A DNA stretch of 64,000 nucleotides from Hydrogenibacillus sp. (GCA_014896255.1 JADBKT010000006.1:1-64000), one strand, 5' to 3'. Shown: positions 26,454 through 35,634, counted from the first letter of the stretch. Notes: a model not told the origin generated them from the sequence alone. A program made the numbers and translations.

Positions 26454-26506
26454 TTCGGTCCGGAATGCTCCCCGCATGGGCGGGTCCGTCCGGTGCGTTC
26501 CCACGG

Positions 26507-26535
26507 TTGAGCAGGCGATGTGTGCGCGGTATAAT
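26507..26535 (+). promoter_or_regulatory. Sigma-A promoter of the MBL hydrolase gene
   Basis: TTGAGC (26507-26512), a 17-base spacer and a consensus TATAAT (26530-26535), 34 bases before the ATG at 26570. Confidence 0.75.
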
Positions 26536-26569
26536 GAAAGCATTTCGAAAGTCGAAGGAAGTGTATGCG

Positions 26570-27571
26570 ATGCCGGCCATCTCGCTCGGTGAAGTGAAGT
26601 GCATCACGTTGCCGACGCCTTTTCGCGTCGGGGCCGTGAACGTCTACGTCGTCTACGGAGACGGGCTCGTGCTCGTCGACACCGGTCCGAACACGGACGA
26701 GGCCTGGGCCGCGCTCGTTCAAGGTCTGCGGTCGCTCGGTCTTCACATCCGAGATTTCGACGCGCTCGTGCTTACGCATCACCATATCGATCACGTGGGG
26801 CTTTCGGCGCGCCTCCTCGACGTTCGTCCGATGCCGCTTTACGCCCATCCGTCGGCGGTACCGTACGTGACGCAGGATATGTCTTTTCTGGTGGAGCGTC
26901 AGGCGTTTTTGGAGGCGCTGTATCGGAAATCCGGGGTTCCGGAGCCGCTCATCGCCGAAGCACGGAAAGTCTACGCGGATTACGTGCGTTTTATGGAACC
27001 GCTCGCGCCCGACGGTATAGAGACGGTCCGGGAGGGCGACGCGCTTCCGATGCTGCCCGGTTGGCGCGTGCTTCACACGCCGGGGCATGCGCCGGATCAC
27101 GTCTCTCTTTACCGAGAGGCGACGGGCGAGCTCATCGGCGGCGATCATCTGCTCGGGCACATCTCGTCCAACGCCTTTGTCGAGCCGGCCTACGGCACGC
27201 CGGAGCGGCCGCGCTCGCTCGTCGTCTACCGGGAGGCATTGTCGCGTCTGCTCGCCTTGCCGCTTTGCATCGTCTACCCGGGGCACGGCGAGGAGGTCAC
27301 GGATCCGCATGCCATCATCCGCGAACGGCTCGTCAAACAGGAGGAGCGCGCCGAGTTGATCCTCGGGCTTCTGCATGAAGAGCCGACGGCGTTCGGCCTT
27401 TCCCGTCGTGTTTTTCCGAAGTTGTATGAGAAGGAGATGCCGCTCGTCATCTCGGAAATCGTCGGACACCTCGATTTCCTCGTCGAACTGGGGCGGGTGA
27501 CGGTGGAGGCGGGCGAGCGCTTCCTGTATCGGGCGCACGTGCGTGGCGAAAGCGCCTCGGAGAAGTCCTGA
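26570..27571 (+). CDS. MBL-fold metallo-hydrolase
   Basis: A 333-residue metallo-beta-lactamase-fold enzyme. The zinc site is complete: THHHIDHVG (HxHxDH, about residue 69), a later H in LHTPGHAPDHVSL, the bridging D in IGGDHLLG and the final H in YPGHGEE. It resembles the YflN/RNase Z-like hydrolases with a C-terminal winged-helix extension (about residues 245-333). ATG 26570 is chosen over an upstream in-frame start because AAGGAA lies 9 bases before it and a promoter ends at 26535. Substrate unknown; thioester or lactone hydrolysis is typical. Confidence 0.85.
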   Translation: MPAISLGEVKCITLPTPFRVGAVNVYVVYGDGLVLVDTGPNTDEAWAALVQGLRSLGLHIRDFDALVLTHHHIDHVGLSARLLDVRPMPLYAHPSAVPYVTQDMSFLVERQAFLEALYRKSGVPEPLIAEARKVYADYVRFMEPLAPDGIETVREGDALPMLPGWRVLHTPGHAPDHVSLYREATGELIGGDHLLGHISSNAFVEPAYGTPERPRSLVVYREALSRLLALPLCIVYPGHGEEVTDPHAIIRERLVKQEERAELILGLLHEEPTAFGLSRRVFPKLYEKEMPLVISEIVGHLDFLVELGRVTVEAGERFLYRAHVRGESASEKS

Positions 27572-27660
27572 CGTTCCGCGCTGCCGCCGGCATAATTCCC
27601 CTCCGGTTGGTTAGCTTATACCTGACGAAGGATCGCCGTAACGGATCGGAGGGCGTAAGG

Positions 27661-28521
27661 ATGTGGTGGAAAAGCGGAAAATCGGCCGCTCGGGCCGCCA
27701 TGTCTTTGGCGGCCGCGTTGTGGCTCGGTGCCTGTTCGCCGCAGATCATGGAAGGGGGGCAAAACGCGCGGACGTCCCAAGAGGCGCGGAACGCGCTTTC
27801 TGAGATGAGCGCGGCGTTGGATCGGGCATCTTTTGAATTCGACGGCGAGGTACACTGGCAGGATGCCGGGAGTGCCAGCGAGCCGGCGGCACTGTTTCAC
27901 GGCGGTTCGTCTCCGTCGGCGTTTTACGTCATGCTTTCGGTGACGCCGAAAGACGGCGGTTTTGCCGATGATATGGAAATTTTCACCCGTGGCGAAGAGG
28001 TCTATATGCGTTTTGCCGATGAAGTGAACTGGGAAGCGGTCGGCGGCGGCGAGCGGAAGTCCGTGCGGGAAGAGATCGACAACTGGGATCCCCGGGCACA
28101 CGTGAAGCGGATGCAGGCATTGGCCCAAAACGTGGTGTTCAATGTGCCGCCGCGCGGCGACGCCGGCATCATCCGCGTCGAACTCGATCCTAAGGCGTTG
28201 CTCGCCGAGCTGCGCCGCGACATCGCCGGACGGTCGGCGCCAGAGCCGGCTTCGACCGAACGGGCCGTGGAACATCTCTCCGCCGGTTCGAAGGTCGACG
28301 ACCGGCCGTATGACGGTGATGAGGAACTGTCCGGGACGTACATCGTGACGTACGACGTCAAGACCGCCTTACCGAAACGGATCGAGTACATCGAGCGTGC
28401 GGTGTACGCCGACCAAGGCGCGCGGACCGACGATACGACGCGGTATGTGTTTACGTTTCGTCGCTTCGGGGAATTCGTCCCGCCGGATCTGGTCGGTATC
28501 CCTGAACGGCGCGGCGGATGA
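27661..28521 (+). CDS. Uncharacterised lipoprotein
   Basis: A 286-residue protein with a signal peptide and lipobox LGACS near residue 25, so it is anchored outside the membrane. The mature part has alternating beta-strand patterns (FEFDGEVHWQDAG, YVMLSVTPKDGGFADDMEIF, TYIVTYDVKTALPKRIEYIE), which suggest a beta-clam lipoprotein such as the DUF6612/LppX-LprG type, but no family is certain. GGAGGG precedes the ATG. It lies just upstream of the ezrA-like gene. Confidence 0.6.
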   Translation: MWWKSGKSAARAAMSLAAALWLGACSPQIMEGGQNARTSQEARNALSEMSAALDRASFEFDGEVHWQDAGSASEPAALFHGGSSPSAFYVMLSVTPKDGGFADDMEIFTRGEEVYMRFADEVNWEAVGGGERKSVREEIDNWDPRAHVKRMQALAQNVVFNVPPRGDAGIIRVELDPKALLAELRRDIAGRSAPEPASTERAVEHLSAGSKVDDRPYDGDEELSGTYIVTYDVKTALPKRIEYIERAVYADQGARTDDTTRYVFTFRRFGEFVPPDLVGIPERRGG

Positions 28522-28661
28522 TCCGCCTAACGTCAAAAAATCCCGGACGCAGCAGGATTTTGCCGGTATGCTGTCGAATGAAATCGACAAAACGGTGAGT
28601 ACGTCGAAATGGGCCTGCCCGATCTTGCAGGTGGTCGATCGACCGAGAGGAGAAGCGGCGG

Positions 28662-30977
28662 ATGCAAAGCCGTGGGCACATCATCGGACTGCTCGTGGTG
28701 CTGTGGGTGTTGGTCAGCTTCGGTGGGCACAGCCTCGGGGCCGGCGGATCGAAAGCGTCCGTCGGGGATGAACGGCTCATCGATCGGATCGGCTTGATCG
28801 ATCCCGCGGATCGTCCGGAACTCGAACAGGCGCTTGCGAAGACGCCGTATCCCGTATGGGTATACATCGCGGATGGGGGATCGTCCGCGGATTCCGACGG
28901 GCTTCTTACGGCATGGAAAGCGATCGGCCAACCGGACGCCGGCCTTTTGTTGTTGTACAACGCGCAGGAAGGCGTACTCCAAAGCCGTGTCGGCGATCGA
29001 CTCGCCCAAGCGGGCGTCGACCCGCCGTCGTTGGAGTCCAAGATCGAAGCGTACTTTCGTCCGACGCTCACGAGCGACGGCCTGGTGCCGGCGCTTTTGT
29101 ACCTGATTCGTGCGTTGCCGATGCCGGATCCCGTACAGGCGGCGCAGGCCGGGAAGTCCGACGGCCGGCTGACCGGAGACGGGCAGACGTCGGAGGTTTC
29201 CGATTCGGCGACGGCGATCGCCGAATCGGGGACACGGTCCGCCGGCCGAAGCCCCGTGAGCGGGTTGGTACTCGGCCTGTTTTTGTCCGTAGCGGCGGCG
29301 GCGCTCTTGATCGGGGGTTTCCGCGCCCACGCCCTGCGGCGCGAATTGCGGCTTCAGAGCCGGCGTTTTTCCGAGGCGCAAGATATGGTTCGCATGCTTC
29401 GTGCGCTGACGGAAACCGATCAGAGCGCGCTGGATACCGAGTCCTGGCGGGATGTCGATGGCGGTGCGCCGTCCGAAGCGTACCGCGCGCGGCGCGAATT
29501 GGAGCGCTACATACGGTTCGTTCTCCCTGAGGTCAAAGCGGCGCTTGCCGAAGGAGATCGCGTGTTGCGCCTTTTCCGGCTCATTCGCGCGGAGGAAGAA
29601 CTCGCCTTTGTCCGAGCGGCGCTCGATGAGCTGGAGGTGCTGTTGCACCAGGCGACCGTCGCCGACGCGAAGTCCCGAACGGAGGCCGGGGAGCGGCCGC
29701 CCCTTTCGAGCCCGGCGCCGGAAGCCGAGAAGCGGAATCGACCCGCGGCGCGTCCGGAGCCGTCGGCCGATGCCATGCGGAGCGCATATGAGGCGTTGCT
29801 CGACGACTGGCAGTCGTATATCGAAACGTGCGGTGCGCCGATGCCCCGCATCCGGGCGCGTCTCTCGGCGCTCGGCGAGGCGATCGCGAGCGGAACGTCG
29901 TCTGAAGCGGCGCTTGAAAAGGAGCTTGAGGCCTTGAGGGCGGCGCTTTCGGATGCCGATGCGCAAAGCGAAGCGATCGAATTTCGACTTCCGCAGGCGA
30001 TTAAGGCGCGGGAGGCGCGTCTTTCGGCTTTGGAACGGACGGGCAAGGTGGAAGACGCGGAGACGTACCGCCGGGCGCTTCAAGCGGCCAAAGCGCGCTG
30101 GGACAAGATGTGGCCGCTTTGGGCCGACGGCGACTTGGAGGCCGTGCGGGCGGAAATCAATGCCGTTTGGCAGGCGCTCGCAGAACTGGACGAACGCTTG
30201 AAGGCCGAAGAGCAAGCGCGCCGTGGCGTCGATCAAGCGTTTCTGGCGGAACAGGAGGCGCTTGAGGGGCACCGGGAGACACTGCAGACAATCGAAGAAA
30301 CGATTCAGAAGCTGCGCGAACGTCTGTTGTTGGATGAGGCGGTCCTGCAGGAACATCGGCAGGCGCTTGCCGCGGCGCTTAAGACCTACGAAACGGCCTT
30401 TCTGACCGTGGACCGGCTGCTTCGGGAAGGTCATTTCCTTTTGGCGGAAAATGCGTTGTCGGATCTTCGGGCCGAGCGCCAGGCGTTCGAGGCGGCGTTC
30501 CAACGCTTGGCTTCGGAGGTTCAGGCGTTTACCGGCTGGGAAACGGAGGTTCGCCGGACGATCGAAGCGCATCGGGCGCGAATCGCCCTGGCTCGGCAGA
30601 ATCTGGCGCGAGCGTTTCTGGACGCGGCGGAGTTCGGGTTCGAAAAGCGGCTGGCACACGCTGCCGGGCTGCTCGATCGGACGCTGCTCCTCCTCGATCA
30701 TCGCCCGATCGCCGTTTCGACCGTCGAATCGGCGCTGAAGGAAGCGACAACCGCCGCCGATGCGATCGTAAAAGACGTGGATCAGACGATCGACGACGCA
30801 CGGCGCGCGGAGTCGATCATCGCTCGGCTCAACCGTTTCCGTTTGCACGAACCGGACATTGGGCGCTTCCTGATGCAGGCAGAAAACTGCTATCGCGATC
30901 GCGACTTTGCCAAGGCGCGCGCGTATGCCGAGCGCGCGCTGTCCGCCGCCGAAAAAAAATACGCGGCGCTGCCGTAG
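28662..30977 (+). CDS. ezrA: EzrA-like septation ring regulator with an N-terminal TPM domain
   Basis: A 771-residue protein. Residues 1-26 form a signal-like segment. About 30-155 resemble a TPM (YgcG-type) extracytoplasmic domain: DERLIDRIGLIDPADRPELE, VWVYIADGG, DAGLLLLYNAQEG, then LLYLIRAL. A membrane helix lies at about 202-222, and 225-771 are long coiled coils. The C-terminal pattern AESIIARLNRFR, QAENCYRDRDFAKARAYAERAL matches the EzrA C-terminus that contacts FtsZ. Synteny (nifS-thiI-sasp downstream, as in Bacillus) supports this. EzrA inhibits FtsZ ring formation away from midcell. Usual EzrA is about 560 residues and has no outside domain. GAGAGGAG precedes the ATG. Confidence 0.72.
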   Translation: MQSRGHIIGLLVVLWVLVSFGGHSLGAGGSKASVGDERLIDRIGLIDPADRPELEQALAKTPYPVWVYIADGGSSADSDGLLTAWKAIGQPDAGLLLLYNAQEGVLQSRVGDRLAQAGVDPPSLESKIEAYFRPTLTSDGLVPALLYLIRALPMPDPVQAAQAGKSDGRLTGDGQTSEVSDSATAIAESGTRSAGRSPVSGLVLGLFLSVAAAALLIGGFRAHALRRELRLQSRRFSEAQDMVRMLRALTETDQSALDTESWRDVDGGAPSEAYRARRELERYIRFVLPEVKAALAEGDRVLRLFRLIRAEEELAFVRAALDELEVLLHQATVADAKSRTEAGERPPLSSPAPEAEKRNRPAARPEPSADAMRSAYEALLDDWQSYIETCGAPMPRIRARLSALGEAIASGTSSEAALEKELEALRAALSDADAQSEAIEFRLPQAIKAREARLSALERTGKVEDAETYRRALQAAKARWDKMWPLWADGDLEAVRAEINAVWQALAELDERLKAEEQARRGVDQAFLAEQEALEGHRETLQTIEETIQKLRERLLLDEAVLQEHRQALAAALKTYETAFLTVDRLLREGHFLLAENALSDLRAERQAFEAAFQRLASEVQAFTGWETEVRRTIEAHRARIALARQNLARAFLDAAEFGFEKRLAHAAGLLDRTLLLLDHRPIAVSTVESALKEATTAADAIVKDVDQTIDDARRAESIIARLNRFRLHEPDIGRFLMQAENCYRDRDFAKARAYAERALSAAEKKYAALP

Positions 30978-31041
30978 ACGGCAGGCCGCAAGGCGTGGGT
31001 GGGCGGGGAATGGTTTCATCCATACCATATGCTGAACGCCC

Positions 31042-31081
31042 AAAAGCGTGCTTCGGTCTTGGACGCCGAGGCACGCTTTTT
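31042..31081 (+). terminator. Rho-independent terminator after the ezrA-like gene
   Basis: A long hairpin pairs 31042-31056 with 31066-31080 (AAAAGCGTGCTTCGG, 14 of 15 pairs plus one G-T wobble) and ends in TTTTT. The A-rich 5' arm would let it act in both directions. Confidence 0.85.
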
Positions 31082-31163
31082 GGATTGGCAAAACCGGGTT
31101 CTCCAAACATTGGTCTACAATAAAACGGTCTTCGGCGGCAACGCTAAATGCGGGGTGGTCGCT

Positions 31164-31319
31164 GTGCTTCGGCGCTTCAATCTGCTGGTGCGCTTCTTGG
31201 CGCTTCTCTTGGCGGCGTTCCCCTCCCGGCGGTCGCCGTGGTGGATGAAGTTCGTCTGGCCCCTCGTTCTGCGCTTGCCGCCGATGAAGCGGCTCGTGTT
31301 GCGCGTGCGCTTGGGATAG
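31164..31319 (+). CDS. Possible small basic amphipathic protein (51 residues)
   Basis: This small frame lies between the ezrA terminator and the next gene. GTG 31164 has a GCGGGGTGG ribosome-like site. The product is strongly basic and aromatic (for example RSPWWMKFVWPLVLRL) with an N-terminal hydrophobic helix (FNLLVRFLALLLAAF), so it could be a membrane-associated small protein. The frame stays open upstream to 30999, but that part runs through the terminator. No homologue is recognised; it may be non-coding. Confidence 0.35.
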   Translation: MLRRFNLLVRFLALLLAAFPSRRSPWWMKFVWPLVLRLPPMKRLVLRVRLG

Positions 31320-31394
31320 GCGGCGACGAGCCGGGGAGATGCACGGATTGCCGAGAAGGTTCATCCAAGGGATATGGCAAAGCGGGGTGTGATC

Positions 31395-31802
31395 ATGGAC
31401 GAGCGAAAGACGAACGACGCATACGGGCACGATTGGTACGAGCGCGGCGGTGGGTCCCGCCTGACGGGCGCCGAAACGGAGGCGTCCTATGAGCTCGCGC
31501 CTAAGGAACCGGCGGCGGCCGACAAAGGGGCAACCGCCCGCGCGGACGACGCCGGGATTCGAACCGGCGAAGATACGCGCGTCGAACGAGACGTTCGCGG
31601 GCGAGGGCTCGGCATCGCCGCGCTCGTCGTCGCGCTGCTTGCGCTTTTTTTCTGGCCGCTCCTGTTGGGACTCGCGGCCATCGTCATGGGGTATTTTGCG
31701 TTCGCCGGCGGGAGTCGGGCGCTCGGACTTTGGGCGATGGGGATCGGCGCCCTCTCGGTGATCATCGATCTCGTCGCTCGGTTCATGTCGCCCGCGTTTT
31801 GA
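31395..31802 (+). CDS. Small membrane protein with polar N-terminus and two C-terminal helices
   Basis: A 135-residue protein: a charged, low-complexity first 70 residues, then two hydrophobic helices (about 75-97 and 104-128, containing ALVVALLALFFWPLLLGLAA and GLWAMGIGALSVIIDLVARF), like DUF4190-type proteins. ATG 31395 has GGGGTG a few bases upstream; ATG 31374 is the alternative. It ends in a strong terminator. Function unknown. Confidence 0.6.
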   Translation: MDERKTNDAYGHDWYERGGGSRLTGAETEASYELAPKEPAAADKGATARADDAGIRTGEDTRVERDVRGRGLGIAALVVALLALFFWPLLLGLAAIVMGYFAFAGGSRALGLWAMGIGALSVIIDLVARFMSPAF

Positions 31803-31846
31803 TTCGGCGGTTGCAGCGTGCAGTTCGCTCGAGCGAGCAGCGACGG

Positions 31847-31879
31847 TCCTTCCGGGCGGAAGCCCGGAAGGATTTTTTT
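31847..31879 (+). terminator. Rho-independent terminator
   Basis: A perfect 11-bp stem (TCCTTCCGGGC with GCCCGGAAGGA), GGAA tetraloop and seven T residues (31873-31879). It ends the small membrane protein's unit before nifS. Confidence 0.93.
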
Positions 31880-31919
31880 CATCCATGCTGTTATGTTAAG
31901 ATGAAAGCGGTGATGTGCG

Positions 31920-33056
31920 GTGATCTACCTGGACAACAGCGCGACGACGCGGCCGGATCCGAGCGTCCTTGAGGCGTATGTCCGCGCGTCGCAGGAAGTT
32001 TTCGCCAATCCGGCGTCGCTGCACGTCCTCGGTGCGAGGGCCGAGCAGTTGCTCGGGCAGGCGCGGACGCAGGCGGCAAGCTTTCTCGGGGTTCACCCGG
32101 AGGAGATCGTTTTTACGTCCGGCGGCACCGAAGCGAACAATCTCGCGCTGTTCGGCGCCGCGGAGGCATACGGCGGCCGCGGACGGCACATCGTCGTCTC
32201 GCCGATCGAGCACCCCTCCGTCCGCGAACCGATCGCCGAACTCCGCAAAAGCGGTTACGATGTGACGGAGCTTCCCGTCGACCGCTTTGGCCGCGTGGAT
32301 CCGGACGCGGTGGCGCGCGCGCTGACCCCGGAGACGATGATGGTGAGCGTCATGGCGGTGAACAACGAACTCGGAACCGTCCAGCCGCTTGCGGCGATCG
32401 GGCGCACGGTGAAGGCCAAAAGCCGCGCCCTCTTTCATGTCGATGCGGTGCAGGCGTATGCCGTGCAGGAGGTGCGGCCGAGCGACTGGCAAGCCGATCT
32501 CGTGACCCTCTCGGCGCACAAATGGCACGGGCCCAAAGGCGTCGGGCTGCTTTACGTCCGCCGAGGGGTACGGCTTCTGCCGCTTTTCTACGGCGGCGGA
32601 CAAGAGCAGGGGCTTCGTCCGGGCACGGTGAACGTCCCGCTCATCGCGGCGATGGCCCGCGCCATGCGCCTGACCGAAGCGGCGCGCGCCGAAGCGGTCG
32701 CTCGTTTTCAACGGATGAACGCGATGCTGCGTGAAGCGGTCGAGGCCGCGGGCGGGACGGTGCTCTCGCCGGACGACGGCGCGCCGCATATCTTGGCCGC
32801 GGCCTTTCCGCCGATCCGCTCGGAGACGCTCATCCATGCGCTGGCGGAAGACGGTGTGATCATTTCCACGCGTTCGGCGTGCACGAGCAAGAGCGGTGCG
32901 CCGTCGGCCGTCCTCCGCGCCGTCGGCGCGTCGGATGCACTTTCGCGGAGCGCGGTACGCATCAGTTTCGGTCGCGACAATACGGAAGCGGAAGTCGAGC
33001 GGGCCGGCGCGGCGCTCATCGCCGCCGTCCGGAGGCTTAACGCCGTCGTCGGCTGA
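31920..33056 (+). CDS. nifS: Cysteine desulfurase (NifS/IscS family)
   Basis: A 378-residue PLP enzyme that takes sulfur from cysteine. Landmarks: MIYLDNSATTRPDPSVLEAY, FTSGGTEANNLALFG, FHVDAVQAYAV, the PLP lysine in LSAHKWHGPKGVG (about residue 201), and the active-site cysteine in STRSACTSKSG (about 321). It lies directly before thiI, as in Bacillus, where the pair (NifZ-ThiI) makes 4-thiouridine in tRNA; that role is the likely one here. The start is GTG 31920 with only a weak ribosome site. An extended -10 (TGTTAAGAT, 31894-31902) lies just upstream. Confidence 0.92.
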   Translation: MIYLDNSATTRPDPSVLEAYVRASQEVFANPASLHVLGARAEQLLGQARTQAASFLGVHPEEIVFTSGGTEANNLALFGAAEAYGGRGRHIVVSPIEHPSVREPIAELRKSGYDVTELPVDRFGRVDPDAVARALTPETMMVSVMAVNNELGTVQPLAAIGRTVKAKSRALFHVDAVQAYAVQEVRPSDWQADLVTLSAHKWHGPKGVGLLYVRRGVRLLPLFYGGGQEQGLRPGTVNVPLIAAMARAMRLTEAARAEAVARFQRMNAMLREAVEAAGGTVLSPDDGAPHILAAAFPPIRSETLIHALAEDGVIISTRSACTSKSGAPSAVLRAVGASDALSRSAVRISFGRDNTEAEVERAGAALIAAVRRLNAVVG

Positions 33057-33103
33057 GCGGCCGTGCGTGCGACGACCATAAGCTGCGTTGGGGCGTGAAC
33101 GGG

Positions 33104-34312
33104 ATGTATACGACGGTTTTGCTCCGTTTCGGAGAATTGTCGTTGAAAGGGAAAAATCGCGCGCAGTTTGAGCTGCGCTTGGTAGAAGACGTCCGCCAGC
33201 GGCTGGCTGCTTTTCCGGCGTTGACGTTTCGCCGGGTACACGGACGGCTGTACATCGAGCTGAACGGGACGCCGTTTGAGGCGTTGAACGAACCGCTGTC
33301 CCGTGTTTTCGGCGTGATTTCCTTCTCCCCGGCAGTGCGCGTGAAGCCCGAATTAGAGCCGATCCTGGAGACGGCGCTCGCGCTCATACAGGCGGCGGGA
33401 CCGAAGACGTTCAAAGTGAGCGCCCGGCGAACGGCGCGGAATTTTCCGTATTCTTCACAGGAGATTCCGCGCCTCGTCGGCGCCCACATCCTCAAAAACA
33501 CGCCCGGTTTGAAGGTCGACGTGCATACGCCGGAAGTGGAGCTGTTCATCGAGGTACGCCAGGAAGGCGTGTTCATCTACGATCGCGTTTACCCCGGCGC
33601 GGGCGGTTTTCCCGTCGGCACGTCGGGGAAAGTGCTCCTGCTTTTGTCCGGCGGCATCGACAGTCCGGTCGCCGGCTGGTACATGTTGCGCAAGGGGGCG
33701 ACTTTGGGGGCGGTCTATTTCCACAGCCCGCCGTATACGAGCGAGCGGGCGAAGCTCAAGGTCATCGAGCTCGCCCGCATTTTGAGCCTGTGGGGAAATC
33801 GCGTGCGGCTTACCGTCGTGCCCTTTACGGAGATTCAGGAGGCGCTCAAGGCGCGCGTTCCGGAATCGCTGCTCACGACGTTCATGCGCCGCTATATGAT
33901 GCGCATCGCGGAAAAGATCGCCGAAGATGCCGGTGCGCTGGCGCTTGCCACCGGGGAGAGCCTCGGCCAAGTGGCGAGCCAGACGCTGGAAAACATGCAC
34001 GTGATCAATGCTGCCACACGCCTCCCGGTGTTGCGTCCGCTCGTCGGCCTGGACAAGACGGAGATCATTGCGATGGCGCGCAAGATCGGGACGTACGAGA
34101 CGTCGATCTTGCCGTATGCAGATTGTTGTACGGTGTTTACGCCGGAGAGGCCGCAGACGAAGCCGCGCCTCATCAACGTCGAGCGCATCGAAGCGCGCGC
34201 CGGGCTCGATCAGGAGGGGATGATCGCCCGCGCCCTTCAAGGCGTCGAAGTGCTCGACATCACGCCGGATATGCCGCAGATCGTCGAGGGGCTGGTCGAC
34301 GTGTACCTATAA
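33104..34312 (+). CDS. thiI: tRNA 4-thiouridine synthetase ThiI
   Basis: A 402-residue enzyme with an N-terminal ferredoxin-like and THUMP domain (about 1-165) and an adenine-nucleotide hydrolase PP-loop LLSGGIDSPVAGW (about 184). It lacks the C-terminal rhodanese domain found in Escherichia coli ThiI, as is normal in Bacillus, where NifZ passes sulfur directly. ATG 33104 is preferred over GTG 33095, which is too close to the GGGG site. It follows nifS by 47 bases and likely shares its transcript. Confidence 0.95.
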   Translation: MYTTVLLRFGELSLKGKNRAQFELRLVEDVRQRLAAFPALTFRRVHGRLYIELNGTPFEALNEPLSRVFGVISFSPAVRVKPELEPILETALALIQAAGPKTFKVSARRTARNFPYSSQEIPRLVGAHILKNTPGLKVDVHTPEVELFIEVRQEGVFIYDRVYPGAGGFPVGTSGKVLLLLSGGIDSPVAGWYMLRKGATLGAVYFHSPPYTSERAKLKVIELARILSLWGNRVRLTVVPFTEIQEALKARVPESLLTTFMRRYMMRIAEKIAEDAGALALATGESLGQVASQTLENMHVINAATRLPVLRPLVGLDKTEIIAMARKIGTYETSILPYADCCTVFTPERPQTKPRLINVERIEARAGLDQEGMIARALQGVEVLDITPDMPQIVEGLVDVYL

Positions 34313-34459
34313 GCCGTCGTTCGAATGTACGCCATGAGATGCGCCGATCTCCTGTGCCTTTCGGTACCATCGGCCTTTTTCCGCGTATTCGCGGACGATG
34401 CGCGCGTGTTCGCGGCGATCGTCTCACGTTCGATGCAAATAAAGAAAGGATGACGCGCG

Positions 34460-35593
34460 ATGCGCGAACGCTTCATCGCCCGTCGCCGGGCGCTCGCCGC
34501 AGCGCTCCGCTCACACGGCGCGCCGGCCCTGATCACCGATCCGGTGTCCATCGCCTATTTGACCGGCATACGTCTAACCCCCCACGAGCGATTTCTCGCC
34601 TTCGTGCTTATGCCCGATCTGACGGCGTTTTGGATCGTGCCGGAACTGGAGGCCGAGGCGGTACGGCCGAGCGGGATCGAGGCCGTCGCCTATCGCGACG
34701 GCGAAGACCCGTTTGTCCGGTTGGTCGAAGGGTTTTCGAAGGTGCGCGTCCAAACGCCGCGGGAGCTGTTCGTCGAAAAGCGGGCGCTTGCGCTCGAGCG
34801 GGCCGAGGCGATCGCCGGCGTGATTCCGGGGGTTGTCTATCAAGATATTACCCCGACGCTCACCCGCCTGAGGCGTACGAAAGACGACGCCGAACGTGCG
34901 GCCCACCGGCGCGCGGCCGAGGCGGTCGATGCCCTGATCCGGGAAATCGCGGCGGAGCTCAGACCCGGGATGACCGAACGCGACGTGGCCTTTCGCCTTG
35001 AGGCCCTTGCCCGCGCCAGGGGCGTAGCGGCGATGAGCTTTCCGACGATCGTTTTGAGCGGCGCGCGGGCCGCCCTTCCGCACGGCGAACCGGGAGACGT
35101 GCCGATCGGTGGCGGCATTTTGCTCATCGATCTGGGCGTCGCCGTGGACGGCTATCACGCGGACATCACGCGCACGTTTTTCCTCGGCTCGCCGGATGAC
35201 GATTTTGTCCGACGCTATGAGGCCGTATTGGCCGCCCAACAAGCGGCGATCGACGCCGTGCGTCCCGGCGTGCCGTACGCCGAGCTCGATCGGCGGGCGC
35301 GGGAGATGCTCGAGCGCCATGGATGGGCACCGTATTTTACGCATCGCCTGGGCCACGGTTTGGGCCTCGACGTGCATGAGCCGCCTTCGATTCACGGTGA
35401 CTGCGCGGATGTGATCGGCGTCGGCGAAGTCTTTACCGTCGAGCCGGGCATCTATCTGCCCGGATGGGGCGGCATTCGCATCGAAGACGACGTGCTCGTC
35501 GACGTATCCGGCGCCGTGGTGTTGACACGCGCTCCCAAAGCGGTTGAGGAGATGGTGATCGAATGGCCGCGTGGCAATATTTTCAGTGAATGA
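34460..35593 (+). CDS. M24-family metallopeptidase (Xaa-Pro dipeptidase/aminopeptidase type)
   Basis: A 377-residue pita-bread peptidase. Residues 1-135 form the creatinase-like N-terminal domain. The catalytic domain shows the metal ligands D in LLIDLGVAVDG and YHADITRTFF, H in GHGLGLDVHEPPS, and E in FTVEPGIYLPGWGG and IRIEDDVLVD. It cleaves X-Pro dipeptides or N-terminal residues ahead of proline. GAAAGGATG precedes the ATG. It sits between thiI and the spore protein gene. Confidence 0.9.
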   Translation: MRERFIARRRALAAALRSHGAPALITDPVSIAYLTGIRLTPHERFLAFVLMPDLTAFWIVPELEAEAVRPSGIEAVAYRDGEDPFVRLVEGFSKVRVQTPRELFVEKRALALERAEAIAGVIPGVVYQDITPTLTRLRRTKDDAERAAHRRAAEAVDALIREIAAELRPGMTERDVAFRLEALARARGVAAMSFPTIVLSGARAALPHGEPGDVPIGGGILLIDLGVAVDGYHADITRTFFLGSPDDDFVRRYEAVLAAQQAAIDAVRPGVPYAELDRRAREMLERHGWAPYFTHRLGHGLGLDVHEPPSIHGDCADVIGVGEVFTVEPGIYLPGWGGIRIEDDVLVDVSGAVVLTRAPKAVEEMVIEWPRGNIFSE

Positions 35594-35602
35594 ATGCCTC
35601 GT

Positions 35603-35634
35603 CTCTCGCGGATTCTATGGATACACCGCGAGAG
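35603..35634 (+). other. Stem-loop overlapping the ribosome site of the SASP gene
   Basis: CTCTCGCGG (35603-35611) and CCGCGAGAG (35626-35634) form a perfect 9-bp stem with a 14-base loop. The 3' arm runs into the GAGAGGAGG ribosome site, so folding could reduce translation or stabilise the mRNA 5' end. TGAATG (35592-35597), 18 bases before CTATGGA, is a partial match to a sigma-G promoter. Confidence 0.45.

Noticed and set aside
31547-31566. Sequence resembling a tRNA T-arm (GGGATTCGAACC) on the minus strand
   Set aside because: The stem does not pair with a 7-base loop, no acceptor, D or anticodon arm can be built around it, and it lies inside a membrane protein gene.
28533-31886. A 1117-codon open frame on the minus strand across the ezrA-like gene and its neighbours
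   Set aside because: It is the antisense shadow of GC-rich forward genes. It is very rich in R, P and L, crosses two terminators and several intergenic gaps, has no family motif, and the forward strand has a clear EzrA-like gene with a ribosome site.
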